From: Acidobacteriota bacterium
GTDB lineage: Bacteria > Acidobacteriota > Blastocatellia > Pyrinomonadales > Pyrinomonadaceae
Assembly: GCA_025463135.1 (NCBI GenBank)
Contig: JAOAPY010000016.1
Location: forward strand, 62,001 to 126,000
Reading direction: 5' to 3'
Length of the DNA stretch: 64,000 nucleotides
A model generated the notes under the pieces. It was given only the letters and a program-made list of their open reading frames with translations. It was not told the origin of the DNA and searched no databases. Below are positions 43,438 to 52,877 of the stretch, one piece after another. Numbering within the stretch: position 1 is the first letter of the stretch; every line of letters starts with the position of its first letter. Made by a program: the position numbers and the translations under genes.

Positions 43438-44778
43438 ATGCAGTTCGACGAAGCGCTTCGCTACCTTCTGAGCCTGGGCCACGAAACGCTGGCTCTTAAG
43501 CTCGGATTGAAAACCACTGAGGTGCTTCTGCAAGCGCTCCAGGATCCTCAAACACACTTCCCTTCCGTCCAGATCGCCGGCACTAACGGCAAGGGCTCGA
43601 CCGCGGCGGTGCTGGAGTCAATCGCTCGCGCCGCCGGAATCAAGACGGGACTATTCACTTCCCCTCACCTTGTCCATATCACAGAGCGGATAAGAATCGA
43701 CGGCCGTCACATTTCTGAACGCGAGTTTGCCGAGTTAGCAACCACTGTGCGCAACACCGTGGAGCAGCTTCTGGCAGACGGTCAACTCACTGCGCCGCCG
43801 ACCTTCTTCGAACAAATCACCGCCATCGCCCTGCTGGCCTTCAAGCAGGCCAACATCGAGCTGGCGATTCTGGAAACTGGTTTGGGCGGCCGTCTCGACT
43901 CCACTACAGTCGCCGAAGCCCAAACGGTTGGCATCACTTCAATAGCGCTGGACCATCAGGAGTACCTGGGAGACACGCTGGCTGAAATCGCAGCCGAGAA
44001 AGCCGCGATCATCAGGCCCGGAGTCACCGCCGTGATAGCACCCCAGGCCCCGGCCGCACTCGAGGTGATCCTGAATCGCAGCGCGAGCGTTGGGGTTCAC
44101 CCTCGCATCAACGGCTCAGATGCGCGGCTCCAGCGGGTCACGGGTGATGGTCGAATGGTTGTAACGTTCGCAACCGCTTACGATTGTTATGAGGAAGTAG
44201 TATTCGGTCTTCGTGGGCGCCATCAGTTCAGCAATGTCTCGCTTGCTGTCCAGTTGGCCGAATCGTTGCGTGAGCGTGGCTTTCAGATCAGTCGCGAGGC
44301 CATCATCAACGGAGTCGAAGGCGCCCAACATCCGGGACGGCTCGAGCTTATCGACGGCAGGCCACAGCTTCTTTTTGACGGTGCGCATAATCCGGCCGGG
44401 GCTTTGGCTCTTCGAGAGTACCTCGACGAGTTTGTGACTGGTCCCGTAACCATGGTGTTCGGAGCGATGCGCGAAAAGAACCTGGAAGAGATGGCCGGGT
44501 CGCTGTTCCCACGCGCTCACAGTTTGATTCTCACCAGACCAGAAAATCCCCGGGCTGCAGCTTTGGAAACTCTTCAGAGAATCGCCCGCAACACGCTTGA
44601 CCAAGAAAGAATTACCCTCGAGCCGCTAGCCGGAAAAGCGATCGATATCGCCCTGCAGCAAACTCCCCCCGACGGGCTCATCTGCGTCACCGGATCACTT
44701 TACCTGATTGGAGAAATCCAAACAGCACTCAAGCATTCAGAGTTTGGCCCATTTGCGAAATCGCAACGGTCACACTAG
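43438..44778 (+). CDS. folC: Folylpolyglutamate synthase / dihydrofolate synthase
   Basis: 446 aa from the ATG at 43438 (MQFDEALRYLLSLG); upstream codons lie in the spacer palindrome. Mur-ligase family enzyme. The P-loop is VQIAGTNGKGSTAAVLESI. TGLFTSPHLVHITERIRIDG, ILETGLGGRLDSTTV and TSIALDHQEYLGDTLAEIAAEK are hallmark blocks. The C-terminal domain has LLFDGAHNPAGALALREYL. Adds glutamate to folates and may also make dihydrofolate. It follows accD, as often in bacteria. Confidence 0.95.
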   Translation: MQFDEALRYLLSLGHETLALKLGLKTTEVLLQALQDPQTHFPSVQIAGTNGKGSTAAVLESIARAAGIKTGLFTSPHLVHITERIRIDGRHISEREFAELATTVRNTVEQLLADGQLTAPPTFFEQITAIALLAFKQANIELAILETGLGGRLDSTTVAEAQTVGITSIALDHQEYLGDTLAEIAAEKAAIIRPGVTAVIAPQAPAALEVILNRSASVGVHPRINGSDARLQRVTGDGRMVVTFATAYDCYEEVVFGLRGRHQFSNVSLAVQLAESLRERGFQISREAIINGVEGAQHPGRLELIDGRPQLLFDGAHNPAGALALREYLDEFVTGPVTMVFGAMREKNLEEMAGSLFPRAHSLILTRPENPRAAALETLQRIARNTLDQERITLEPLAGKAIDIALQQTPPDGLICVTGSLYLIGEIQTALKHSEFGPFAKSQRSH

Positions 44779-44796
44779 TCTCTCGTCATAGACATT

Positions 44797-45375
44797 ATGT
44801 CCAACAATAACAAGCACAGCGCGCCAAAGGTCCTCGAAAGCAAGGAAGTTTTTCACGGATCGGTTTTTAGTGTCACGAAGGACAGAATTCGCGAAGGTGA
44901 CACGACCTATGACCGGGACGTGGTCCATCATCCCGGCAGTGCTGTTATTGTGCCGGTATTCGACGACGGCACCGTCGCCCTCGTGCGTCAGTATCGACAT
45001 CCGGCGGTGCGCTATCTGATTGAGGCGCCGGCAGGCACCCTGGATAACAGTGAAAGGCCTGAAGCAGGAGCCGCGCGCGAACTCGAAGAGGAACTGGGCC
45101 TGGTCGCGGGAAAGATGGTCCAGCTCAGTGAGTTTTTTGTTTCACCAGGTTTTTGCGAAGAGAAGATGTGGGTCTATCTCGCTACCGAGCTGACGGAAAC
45201 TGCGCAGCGCCTGGAAGATGACGAGTTGATCGAAGTGGTGCGGCTTCCCTTCTCACGCGCGCTAGAGATGATCAGCAATGGCGAAATTGAGGACGCCAAG
45301 ACCATCATCGGGCTGATGCTGGCGGCATCGCACCTTGGTCCGGCGATGCTGGAAACATCGTACCCCGCAGTTTAG
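44797..45375 (+). CDS. Nudix hydrolase, ADP-ribose pyrophosphatase type
   Basis: 192 aa. The Nudix box GX5EX7REUXEEXGU is complete: G-TLDNS-E then ARELEEELGLVAG. FGSV-like N-terminus (VFHGSVFSVTKDRIREGD) and VALVRQYRHPAVRYLIEAPAG match NUDT5/ADPRase-type enzymes that hydrolyse ADP-ribose. ILEAPAG-type wording is one of the better subfamily clues. Exact substrate not provable from sequence. Starts 18 bases after folC. Confidence 0.9.
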   Translation: MSNNNKHSAPKVLESKEVFHGSVFSVTKDRIREGDTTYDRDVVHHPGSAVIVPVFDDGTVALVRQYRHPAVRYLIEAPAGTLDNSERPEAGAARELEEELGLVAGKMVQLSEFFVSPGFCEEKMWVYLATELTETAQRLEDDELIEVVRLPFSRALEMISNGEIEDAKTIIGLMLAASHLGPAMLETSYPAV

Positions 45376-45443
45376 CGGGAACGGACCGCTCTCTTCGGAA
45401 CCGGCGGTTGAAAAACAGTGCAGAGCCCAGCATCGGAAAGGTG

Positions 45444-45608
45444 CTCTCATTCTCACCCGGTTTCAACCGGGTGATAGTTGAGTCATTCGGATCTTCAAAA
45501 CCGTTTCTAACGGTTTGCCTTCCGCTTAGTGAATCAGAAACCGTTGAAACGGTTCAGAATTCAAAGGCAAGATTAGATCACGCGGTTGAAACCGGATGAG
45601 AATGAGAG
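45444..45608. repeat. CACCCGGTTTCAACCGGGTG elements and AAACCG hairpins
   Basis: A minus-oriented copy (45444-45475: CTCATTCTCACCCGGTTTCA then ACCGGGTGAT) and a plus-oriented copy (45576-45608) face each other. Between them lie two small hairpins AAACCGtttctaACGGTTT and GAAACCGttgaAACGGTTC. The 322-base spacer 45376-45697 contains nothing else recognised. Confidence 0.75.
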
Positions 45609-45697
45609 GGCTTTTTATCCAAACCGGTAACTCCTCCGGCTTTCTGCCAATCCCAAAGTTGACCGTCTCGCAGTGACTCCCATACACTGACCTTACC

Positions 45698-46678
45698 GTG
45701 CAAACACCAGAAGAATTCGGCGCGCGTACCGCGCTAAACAACGCGCGCGAATTGGACTCGGTGTCCAACCAGGCAATTCAACCACCACAGAACATTGATC
45801 CAGACGATCCTCCCTGGGGCGTGTTTATGGCGGTGCTGGTGTTTCTGGCTAGCTTCTTCGTATTGGCAATCGCGTCGGCTGTATTTCTGATTCCTTATGC
45901 GGTGCGGCGCGGCATCACGCCGGCTACTCCAGACTATCCTCACGCCCTGGCAGAGTTTGCCCTGAAGGATCCCACGGCCGTCTTCCTACAGGTTTGCTCG
46001 ACGCTGCCCGCACATCTGATAACCCTCTTCATCGTGTGGGCAGTCGTGACCAAAGTCGGCCGCCGGCCATTCTGGAAGACGCTGGGCTGGGATTGGGGAA
46101 AACAGTTTGGTTTATGGACCAGCGTCGGCCTGGGTGTAGTGCTGTTTCTCGCCAGCAGCGCTGTGGCCCACTTCCTGGGCGGAGATAAACTCACCCCCCT
46201 GGAACAGGTCATCAACAGTTCAGCAGCCACCCGCTATATGATCGCGGTACTGGCTACGCTGACGGCGCCGCTCGTGGAAGAATTGGTTTTTCGCGGCGTG
46301 TTGTATTCCGCGCTACAGCGCCTGATAGCCAGAATTTCTTCGCTAGTATTTGGCTCGGAGCCTGGCAAGGGCCTGTCTTCAAAGGCACTTCTGTTCGGCA
46401 AAGTCGGCGCGGTAATACTGGTGACTGTTTTGTTTGCCGGGTTGCACGTGCCTCAATATCAAACCAACTATGGAGTCATCGCGGCGATTGCTCTCCTTAG
46501 TCTCAGCCTGACACTCATCCGCGCGGTCTCTGGCCGGCTGTTGCCCTGCTACATCGTCCATCTGGTTTTCAATGGGATCCAGTCTGTGATCATAGTGTGG
46601 CAGGGCCATGTGCCTGCGGTTCCACCGGAGCGCGCGGCTATGCTGTTGTTGCCGCTGCTTCGGTCCCTCATTCACTGA
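45698..46678 (+). CDS. CPBP-family intramembrane metalloprotease (CAAX protease-like)
   Basis: 326 aa from a GTG. About eight membrane segments after a 38-residue soluble N-terminus with Pro/Asp residues. Family motifs: EExxxR at Glu194-Glu195-Arg199 (LVEELVFRGVLY), FxxxH at His250 (FAGLHVPQ), and HxxxN at His288-Asn292 (YIVHLVFNG). These are the metal and catalytic residues of Rce1-like enzymes. In bacteria such proteins act in peptide processing or self-immunity; target unknown. The gene ends nine bases before the CrtI-like gene. Confidence 0.9.
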   Translation: MQTPEEFGARTALNNARELDSVSNQAIQPPQNIDPDDPPWGVFMAVLVFLASFFVLAIASAVFLIPYAVRRGITPATPDYPHALAEFALKDPTAVFLQVCSTLPAHLITLFIVWAVVTKVGRRPFWKTLGWDWGKQFGLWTSVGLGVVLFLASSAVAHFLGGDKLTPLEQVINSSAATRYMIAVLATLTAPLVEELVFRGVLYSALQRLIARISSLVFGSEPGKGLSSKALLFGKVGAVILVTVLFAGLHVPQYQTNYGVIAAIALLSLSLTLIRAVSGRLLPCYIVHLVFNGIQSVIIVWQGHVPAVPPERAAMLLLPLLRSLIH

Positions 46679-46687
46679 TCTAACGAG

Positions 46688-48181
46688 ATGGCATACGAGG
46701 TAGTCGTCGTCGGAGGCGGAATCGGTGGCCTGACAACCGCTGCACTGCTGGCCGCCCGTGGTGTGAGTGTTTGTTTGTTGGAGAGACAATCCGTACTCGG
46801 AGGCTGCCTGGCGCCTTTCGAAAAGTTCGGCTACAGCTTTGAAAACGGCGCCGGATTGTTCGCTCTCTGGAACCCGGGGGAGATTCACGATCGAATTTTT
46901 GCGGAGCTTGCTGTTACTGCTCCGGAAGTTCGGCCACTCGATCCAGCTTACGCCGTTCGTCTGCCTGATCATTCGGAAATCGCCGTCACCTCGAATTCGG
47001 AAATGTTTGACGCGAACCTCCGTGCAAATTTCCCGGAATGTGCGGAACGCGCGATCAACTTTTATCGAGAAGCAGAGACGTTGGGCAACGCGTTGCTGAG
47101 CGCGATCAATCGCGTACCCGATCTGCGCAACGCGGGCCTGAAGGAAAAGCTGCGCGCCTTTTTTCCCGATTTGCGAACAGCCGCCCGTCTTCGCAGTCTG
47201 GCCAGCGACACGACGGCACAACACCTCGCCGGCGTATCGTTGCGCTTCAGACGTTTTATTGATGCCCAGCTGCAAACCTTCGCGCAAAGTTCGGCGGACG
47301 ACTGCGCGTATCTATACGCGTGTGCCGTGCTGGCACTGCGGACTCGCGGGCTGTTTGAAATGCGCGGCGGTGGCGCGGCACTGGCAGCAACTCTGGCCGC
47401 ATCGATCAGAAAGAGTGGAGGAACCATTCGCTTAAATACGCCGGCGCTCCGGCTGGCGTACGATTCTGAGGGACGCGCCGCGGGAGTGCACTTGCTGAGC
47501 GGCGAGACGGTTAGCGCCGCGCGGGCCGTGGTCAGCAATCTCTCAGTCTGGGACACGTTCGGCAAGCTGGCAGGACTTGACCGCACCCCAACGGAAATCC
47601 GGAAACGATTGAAGAGTGTTAGCGGCTCCGGGGTCTATCTGCTATTCCTCGGTGTCAGCGAAGCTCAGGCGCAAGGCATTTCGACAGATCACATTATCGC
47701 CGTTACGGATCTGCAAGACGGCTGCGCCTACGATCCGACTGAGGCTCAGTTGACGTTTGCCATATCTTCTCAGACTGAACCGCGCGGTCCGGCCGGCATG
47801 CGTGCCGCGACGGTCCAAATGTTCACGGACGTCGAGCAGTGGTTTACTTATCACGAGGATGAAAGTGAACACGAGCAGCAGGATCAGACAACCCTCGAAG
47901 GACTTTGGTCCAGGCTGCACACCGCCATACCGGAATTGGGTGATGCGGTGGAGGTAATCGAGACTGCGACGCCGCGCACCTGGTACGAGACGACGCGCCG
48001 CAAGCTGGGAATGGTTGGCGGTCTGGGCCAGTCGCTGCCGGTGTTTGGACCAAACTCTTTCAGCCACAGTGCTCCCATACCAAACCTTTTTCTCGTCGGC
48101 GACACTGTCTTTCCTGGGGCTGGAGTTGCGACAGTCAGCATGTCGGCGCTCATTGTCGCCAATCTCATTACCAGCCGCTAA
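46688..48181 (+). CDS. FAD-dependent phytoene desaturase-like oxidoreductase
   Basis: 497 aa. The N-terminal FAD motif VVVVGGGIGGLTTAALLAAR with GxGxxG/LER follows the CrtI/CrtO/retinol-saturase pattern (LERQSVLGGCLAPFEKFGYS). The C-terminal FAD block is LFLVGDTVFPGAGVATVSM, as in phytoene-desaturase relatives. No carotenoid genes (crtB, crtE) are nearby, so the substrate is uncertain; a general lipid or terpenoid oxidoreductase is possible. Likely an operon with the CPBP gene nine bases upstream. Confidence 0.85.
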   Translation: MAYEVVVVGGGIGGLTTAALLAARGVSVCLLERQSVLGGCLAPFEKFGYSFENGAGLFALWNPGEIHDRIFAELAVTAPEVRPLDPAYAVRLPDHSEIAVTSNSEMFDANLRANFPECAERAINFYREAETLGNALLSAINRVPDLRNAGLKEKLRAFFPDLRTAARLRSLASDTTAQHLAGVSLRFRRFIDAQLQTFAQSSADDCAYLYACAVLALRTRGLFEMRGGGAALAATLAASIRKSGGTIRLNTPALRLAYDSEGRAAGVHLLSGETVSAARAVVSNLSVWDTFGKLAGLDRTPTEIRKRLKSVSGSGVYLLFLGVSEAQAQGISTDHIIAVTDLQDGCAYDPTEAQLTFAISSQTEPRGPAGMRAATVQMFTDVEQWFTYHEDESEHEQQDQTTLEGLWSRLHTAIPELGDAVEVIETATPRTWYETTRRKLGMVGGLGQSLPVFGPNSFSHSAPIPNLFLVGDTVFPGAGVATVSMSALIVANLITSR

Positions 48182-48220
48182 ATCTCTCCCTTACACAGGC
48201 TCTCATACACAGGCACCCCA

Positions 48221-48273
48221 GTTTAGAAGGCGGACTTGTCCGCCCGCGCGGGGCACAGGGGTCCTCCCTAAAC
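48221..48273. repeat. GTTTAG/CTAAAC-bounded palindromic element, copy 2
   Basis: GTTTAGAAGGCGGACTTGTC at the start, GGGGCACA in the middle and CTCCCTAAAC at the end match the element at 7339-7400. GGCGGACTTGTCCGCC inside is itself a hairpin. Confidence 0.75.
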
Positions 48274-48442
48274 GAACCGGCGATCTTATAAGCGGACCCT
48301 CCGGTCTTTCGAACTTTTCGACTTTCGCTCAAATTTCGAATTTCAGCCAAAAATCTCGACGGGGACCAAAATTCTTGTTTTCCCCGAAGCGACTAAAGTG
48401 TATGGTGTATGCACGCAACGTACAATCTTTGAAGAGGCTGGA

Positions 48443-48817
48443 ATGTACATCACCATTGACGAAACCGACCGTCGACCGTTTTACCGGCAGGTGGTTGACG
48501 AAATCAAATCGCTGATTGCTCGGGGTGAACTCCTGGAGGGGTCCTCTCTGCCGCCGGTGCGACAGGTCGCCTCAGACCTCGGGGTCAATCTCAATACGAT
48601 CGCCTTTGCCTATCGAAAGCTGCAGCAGGAAGGACTCATCAAGATCAAACACGGCTCGGGTGCGATTGTTACTTCTCGGGTGCTGGGTGAGAAATCAAAC
48701 GAGCATCTGCGGGCGCAGCTTTCCACGGCACTTACTCATCTGGTGCTGGCCGGCTTGAAGCGATCTGAGATCAAGACTCTGGTGGATGGTGAACTTGACC
48801 GGCTGCTGAAGAACTAA
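48443..48817 (+). CDS. GntR-family transcriptional regulator, YtrA subfamily
   Basis: 124 aa from the ATG at 48443 (MYITIDETDRRPFYRQVVD), matching YtrA length. The winged helix contains LPPVRQVASDLGVNLNTIAFAYRKLQQEGLIKIKHG (in parts), and the short C-terminal helical tail lacks a ligand domain, as usual for YtrA. Relatives often repress an ABC transporter operon that they belong to; none follows here, as the next gene is convergent. Upstream, GTGTATGGTGTATGCAC (48398-48414) contains two GTGTATG units and may be an operator; low support. Target unknown. Confidence 0.9.
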   Translation: MYITIDETDRRPFYRQVVDEIKSLIARGELLEGSSLPPVRQVASDLGVNLNTIAFAYRKLQQEGLIKIKHGSGAIVTSRVLGEKSNEHLRAQLSTALTHLVLAGLKRSEIKTLVDGELDRLLKN

Positions 48818-48836
48818 TCGACGTTGGCCGAAGCGC

Positions 48837-49943
48837 TTAGGGCGTCGGTGGGCGCTGGCGGCCGCCATCGGGATTTGTATCCGGCTTGCCGATGCTCCGT
48901 CCCGGCCAGTCCGGTGACGAAGACGGACCCATGCGAGAGCCGCTACCAGATCCGGATCCTGCACCAGATCCCGAACCACTACCTGAACCCGTGCCCGCGC
49001 CGGGACCACTTCTCGACCCTATGCCCACACCGGAAGCGAAGATCACCTGCCGGCGATCGTCATAGCGGAAGCGTCGATCCCAAAAACATTCACAATCAAA
49101 AATTCGCGAGTAACTGGACCCATAGGGAGAGCCCCAACCGAAAGTAAACGGCATGAAGGTATAGCAATGATATCCGGGATTGAATAACCACACGCCTGAC
49201 GCACGAGCAGAGAAAGGAGCCCACCAAAAGTCATCCATGCTGGAGACAAAAGCGTTCAAATCCCGCGCCGAGATTTTGTTATTAGCCAGGGCAACAGTTC
49301 CGGCCCTCTCTTTACTCCAGGTATCAAGAACGTCTTTGTGCTTTTCAGCTTTTTGCAGTTTGGCTACCGAGAACGCGGTGCTGCTGAAAACTACTTTGTT
49401 TCCCTCTTTGACTTTTGTGTGGGTGTTGGCCAGCATCACGCGACCTTTGCGCACGAATAATTCCGTGGTGTCGCCTGGGATCACATTAACGCGATAGAGG
49501 CCGCGTCTGATGATTATGATCCGGGCATGCGGCGTGGTGATGTTAATGGCCAGTTCAGTCTCATCGGCGCCCGTTGCTTCGATTATCGCGGTGCCCCTAG
49601 TGAGACGTACTTCGAGATTCTCCAAAGAGTTATCGGTTAACTCGAACTCGGAATTCTCGCCCACTCGCAGATACGACCCAGGATTCAGCAACATCTCGAC
49701 CCGGCCGTCCTGGCCTGTCCTAACGACGTCACGCGCTTTCAAGTCGTCGGTAATGTTCAGCAGCGACCAGTCAGCACCGAGATAGGATCTGATCTCTACG
49801 CGACCGGAAACCGCGTTTATCCCTCCAGCTTTAGCGGAAATAACAAATTTTTCGCGGTTTTGGGCATTCAAAACAAGGTTCGCGGAGAGCACCAGGGCGA
49901 CAGTCGCAATGGCGAGAGTAACTGAAGAGAAACAGTGTTTCAT
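48837..49943 (-). CDS. Secreted FecR-domain protein with glycine/serine-rich tail
   Basis: 368 aa. Signal peptide at about residues 1-28 (TLAIATVALVLSANLVLNAQ). The FecR-like beta-helix or sandwich region (about 45-190) has LKARDVVRTGQDGRVEMLLNPGS, LRVGENSEFELTD and VRKGRVMLANT. The C-terminal end is rich in Gly and Ser dipeptides and Pro. FecR domains are often found on periplasmic regulatory or cell-envelope proteins of Acidobacteriota; no sigma factor or receptor neighbours are seen, so a classic FecR-sigma role is unlikely. Convergent with the GntR gene. Confidence 0.82.
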   Translation of the reverse strand: MKHCFSSVTLAIATVALVLSANLVLNAQNREKFVISAKAGGINAVSGRVEIRSYLGADWSLLNITDDLKARDVVRTGQDGRVEMLLNPGSYLRVGENSEFELTDNSLENLEVRLTRGTAIIEATGADETELAINITTPHARIIIIRRGLYRVNVIPGDTTELFVRKGRVMLANTHTKVKEGNKVVFSSTAFSVAKLQKAEKHKDVLDTWSKERAGTVALANNKISARDLNAFVSSMDDFWWAPFSARASGVWLFNPGYHCYTFMPFTFGWGSPYGSSYSRIFDCECFWDRRFRYDDRRQVIFASGVGIGSRSGPGAGTGSGSGSGSGAGSGSGSGSRMGPSSSPDWPGRSIGKPDTNPDGGRQRPPTP

Positions 49944-50104
49944 GGCGATCTCTCCTTGGGACTTTCGGGTTCGGGGCCGCTTGGTGTGTCCCCATTATAG
50001 ACCTCTCGATTGTATTTACAAGCTTTGTTGCGGGCAGGTGTTGATCGCGGCACGCGCATCCTGAGGAGGGATTAGGGGCGGGACGCCCGTGCCGGTTCTT
50101 CATT

Positions 50105-51124
50105 TCAGGGCGGTGAGCTGGAAGCGAGCGAGCCCGAATAATAGCCGTTTCGTGTACGCGCCGTCAGGTCGGGGTGTTCCAGGAGGGCTACGCTTATCTG
50201 ATGCCACTTGCCGTCCCGCTTATTGTTCACGGGCCGGTAGCCAATACTGTAGACAGTTCCCAGGTCGCGTATGATTTGCTCATAGACGCTTTCCAGGTCC
50301 GACACTTTATTCGCGCGACGCACTACGGTCCCGCTTGCCTCAGCAAGCTGCGCCAGTTGCGCCCGCGCCAACACATAGGCGCTGGCAGGCGTACGATGAC
50401 GCTTCACTTCCTCTTTTTCGGTATCGAGGAATACCGGGAATACTACCGCCTCAGAATGTGCGGCTATGTTCGCCAACTCTTCAAAAGTAATTCGCGAGCC
50501 GGCTCCGCCGACATCCGGCAAAGCATTATCGACCCCGTCCGTCATGACGACCACTGCCGTGCGGCGCGAGGACTGACCGGGACGAAGGACGGCTAAGTAC
50601 ACATAGCGCAGGGCATCCCAAAAGCTCGTGCCTCCACTGGGCCTTTCGATGTCATCAATTGCGCGGAACAGCTCCTTATGGTTCGAAGTCAACGGCGAAA
50701 CTATTTCGATATCATCCGTGAAGGTGATAATCGCAATCCGATCCAGCGGTCGCGAAGCTTCTACAAAGCGCTTCGACGACTTGCGAATCAGCTTCAATTT
50801 GTCCGCGGTTGAGCCGGAGAGATCCAGAAGCAACACCAGGTCGAAGGGCGCATCCGCGGCCGCAAAGAAGGTAATCTCCTGGGGCGATCCATCGTCCAGG
50901 ACTTTAAAGTCACTCTGCTGCAAATAGGTCGGTGGCTTTAGAGGATCGTGGCTAAGCACACTAACCTGAAGACTCACAAGATCAGAATCTATGCGCAGAG
51001 TATCCGCGGATTCCGGGACCTGCGCCAGGCAAGGGGTGACCGAGATCAAGAGCAGTACCGTCGCCAACAGAACGCTTTTGATCCGGCTGCAAGAGCAGCC
51101 TGGTTTGGTCTGCCTAGTTTGCAT
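50105..51124 (-). CDS. VWFA-related secreted protein 2
   Basis: 339 aa from the ATG at 51124 (an ATG at 51133 is also possible). Signal peptide at about residues 15-37 (SVLLATVLLLISVTPCLAQ). The fold is an acidobacterial-type VWFA: the N-terminal RIDSDLVSLQVSVLSHD and DFKVLDDGSPQEITFF leader, then the MIDAS motif DLSGSTADKLKLIR, MTDGVDNAL at the second metal position, and YSIGYRPVNNKRDGKWH at the end. Its start overlaps the 3' end of VWFA protein 1, so the two are co-translated. Presumably extracellular; partner unknown. Confidence 0.85.
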   Translation of the reverse strand: MQTRQTKPGCSCSRIKSVLLATVLLLISVTPCLAQVPESADTLRIDSDLVSLQVSVLSHDPLKPPTYLQQSDFKVLDDGSPQEITFFAAADAPFDLVLLLDLSGSTADKLKLIRKSSKRFVEASRPLDRIAIITFTDDIEIVSPLTSNHKELFRAIDDIERPSGGTSFWDALRYVYLAVLRPGQSSRRTAVVVMTDGVDNALPDVGGAGSRITFEELANIAAHSEAVVFPVFLDTEKEEVKRHRTPASAYVLARAQLAQLAEASGTVVRRANKVSDLESVYEQIIRDLGTVYSIGYRPVNNKRDGKWHQISVALLEHPDLTARTRNGYYSGSLASSSPP

Positions 51125-52877
51125 AATAGCCATGTTTGCCGCGCGCGATCGCATTGCTGCGCTCGACATTGACGCGGATCGCGCGCCATTTCCCATCTCT
51201 ACTCTTATTTGCGGGACGGTAGGCCAAACTATAAACGGTCCCGAGATCGGCGACTACGTGTTCATATGCGCCGGCGAGATCCTCGAGCCCATCGACTTCG
51301 TAAAACAATCCCCCACCAGCGTCAGCCATCTCTTTCATCCGATCGTGCCCCATGTCGAATGCTTCCGGCTGGGTGTCCTGAGGATTCAACGCCTCGTAGT
51401 AAGTATTCAGCCAAAGCGTATAAAGGACGCCGTCGAATTCTCGGATTCCGTTCAGAAACTCCTGATAAGCAAGCTTCGATCCTTCTCCCTGAACCCCGGG
51501 AATGCTGCCGTCAAGACCGTCACTCATCAGGACGATTGCAGCGCGCCGTGAGTTTTTTGTCTCTCTGACCAGCTCAGCCATGGCAAAATCACCGGCGTCA
51601 TAAAGTTTGGTATCACCCGATACGGTGTCGATGTCGTTTACTCTCTGGCGCAGCGCCTCACGGTCCAAAGTCAATGGCGACACAACGCTGGGCTTGCCCG
51701 CAAAAGTTATGATCGCAATCCTGTCCGAGCTGCGGGCCGCATCGACAAACCGGCGCGCGGCAGCCCGAATGAGTTTCACCACATCCCTGGTCGACCCGGA
51801 CAAATCGATTACCAACACCAGATCAAAGGGCGCGGAAGAAGAATCAAAATGTACCAGCTGTTGCTGGACACCGTTCTCAAAGAGCTTGAAATCGGATTGA
51901 CTCAAACCCACCAGACCTCGGTTGGTGGAGCGATCCACAACGCTCATGTTCAAGGTAACCAGCTGTGCGTCAACGCGAATTACATCGCCTTCGTCAACTT
52001 CTTCAGTCTGAGAGGTGTTTGCCGGCGTTCCCACACCCGGCGCCACCGGTATGGAGGGCCGAAGTTCGGGAAGTTGAGCCTTTCCCGGCACCGGACTATC
52101 GCCGGCGAGCGAGCTCAGAGTTATTTCGCCGCTCTGACTATTGGCGCGCAGGACCATGCGTCCCGAGCCAAAACGCGATTGATAATTATGGGTTTTGGCA
52201 CTCTCAGTCGGTCCGATTTGTGAGCGAACCAGCCCCAGGGTAGACCGGGCAATAATGTCGGCGTCGAGCGGCGATTCCGCCTCAACCTGAATAGGGCCCG
52301 CGGTTGTGTTCAGTGACAAAGAGACGGTTAGTCCCCGACTGAATATCCTGCCCTGACCGGTGACAATCTCGGCGCGCGTTTTTTCCGGAATGGTCACCGT
52401 CAAATTAATATGAACGTTTGGATCGCGTGGTCTGACCACCAAAATGGAAAGAAGTTCGTGCTTCGCCTCGATTACCACCGCTGAGCGAGGAAACGCGGGG
52501 CCTTTGTTATTCTCAATCGTAAGACGATAAGGATCACTGGTGACGCCAAACTTGTCCATTTCAAACCGGGCGGAAACAGAGACATCTTTTTCTTTTCCGA
52601 CGCTAATATTGACATCGCCAAACTGGTTTTCGACTCGCAGTTGGCCATTGGACGGCAGCTCAACACGAATCTCTTCGGCCGGAGCGCAGCGCGCTTCCTG
52701 AATTCCCAACGAAGCCAACAGCAACAGGAAAATGATTGGAATAAGTCGAAGTGATTGCTTTAATTGAGCGAAGCGAAGCAGCGACGGCGCGAAACACACT
52801 GAGGTTGTGTTGATTGGCGTCGGGAGAATTGGTATTGAGGGGCCGAGTAACTCCATAAAAACGGCCTGGATCTTCAA
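51114..52877 (-). CDS. VWFA-related secreted protein 1 with N-terminal beta-helix-like (DUF4097-like) region
   Basis: 587 aa from a TTG overlapping the pilT stop (TTGA); the first ATG is at 52856. A signal/anchor segment is at about residues 44-66 (RLIPIIFLLLLASLGIQEARC). Residues 70-260 form a repeating beta structure (LPSNGQLRVENQFGDVNISVG, VEAESPLDADIIARSTLG) like DUF4097 adhesin-type proteins. Residues 290-580 are the VWFA part: RVDAQLVTLNMSVVDRSTNR, MIDAS DLSGSTRDVVKLIR, LMSDGLDGSIPG and YSLAYRPANKSRDGKWR. It pairs with pilT and the next VWFA gene in one operon. Confidence 0.87.
   Translation of the reverse strand: MKIQAVFMELLGPSIPILPTPINTTSVCFAPSLLRFAQLKQSLRLIPIIFLLLLASLGIQEARCAPAEEIRVELPSNGQLRVENQFGDVNISVGKEKDVSVSARFEMDKFGVTSDPYRLTIENNKGPAFPRSAVVIEAKHELLSILVVRPRDPNVHINLTVTIPEKTRAEIVTGQGRIFSRGLTVSLSLNTTAGPIQVEAESPLDADIIARSTLGLVRSQIGPTESAKTHNYQSRFGSGRMVLRANSQSGEITLSSLAGDSPVPGKAQLPELRPSIPVAPGVGTPANTSQTEEVDEGDVIRVDAQLVTLNMSVVDRSTNRGLVGLSQSDFKLFENGVQQQLVHFDSSSAPFDLVLVIDLSGSTRDVVKLIRAAARRFVDAARSSDRIAIITFAGKPSVVSPLTLDREALRQRVNDIDTVSGDTKLYDAGDFAMAELVRETKNSRRAAIVLMSDGLDGSIPGVQGEGSKLAYQEFLNGIREFDGVLYTLWLNTYYEALNPQDTQPEAFDMGHDRMKEMADAGGGLFYEVDGLEDLAGAYEHVVADLGTVYSLAYRPANKSRDGKWRAIRVNVERSNAIARGKHGYYAN

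Noticed and set aside
46379-47287. 302-codon minus-strand frame
   Set aside because: Covers the end of the CPBP gene and start of the CrtI-like gene on the other strand, both of which carry conserved motifs.
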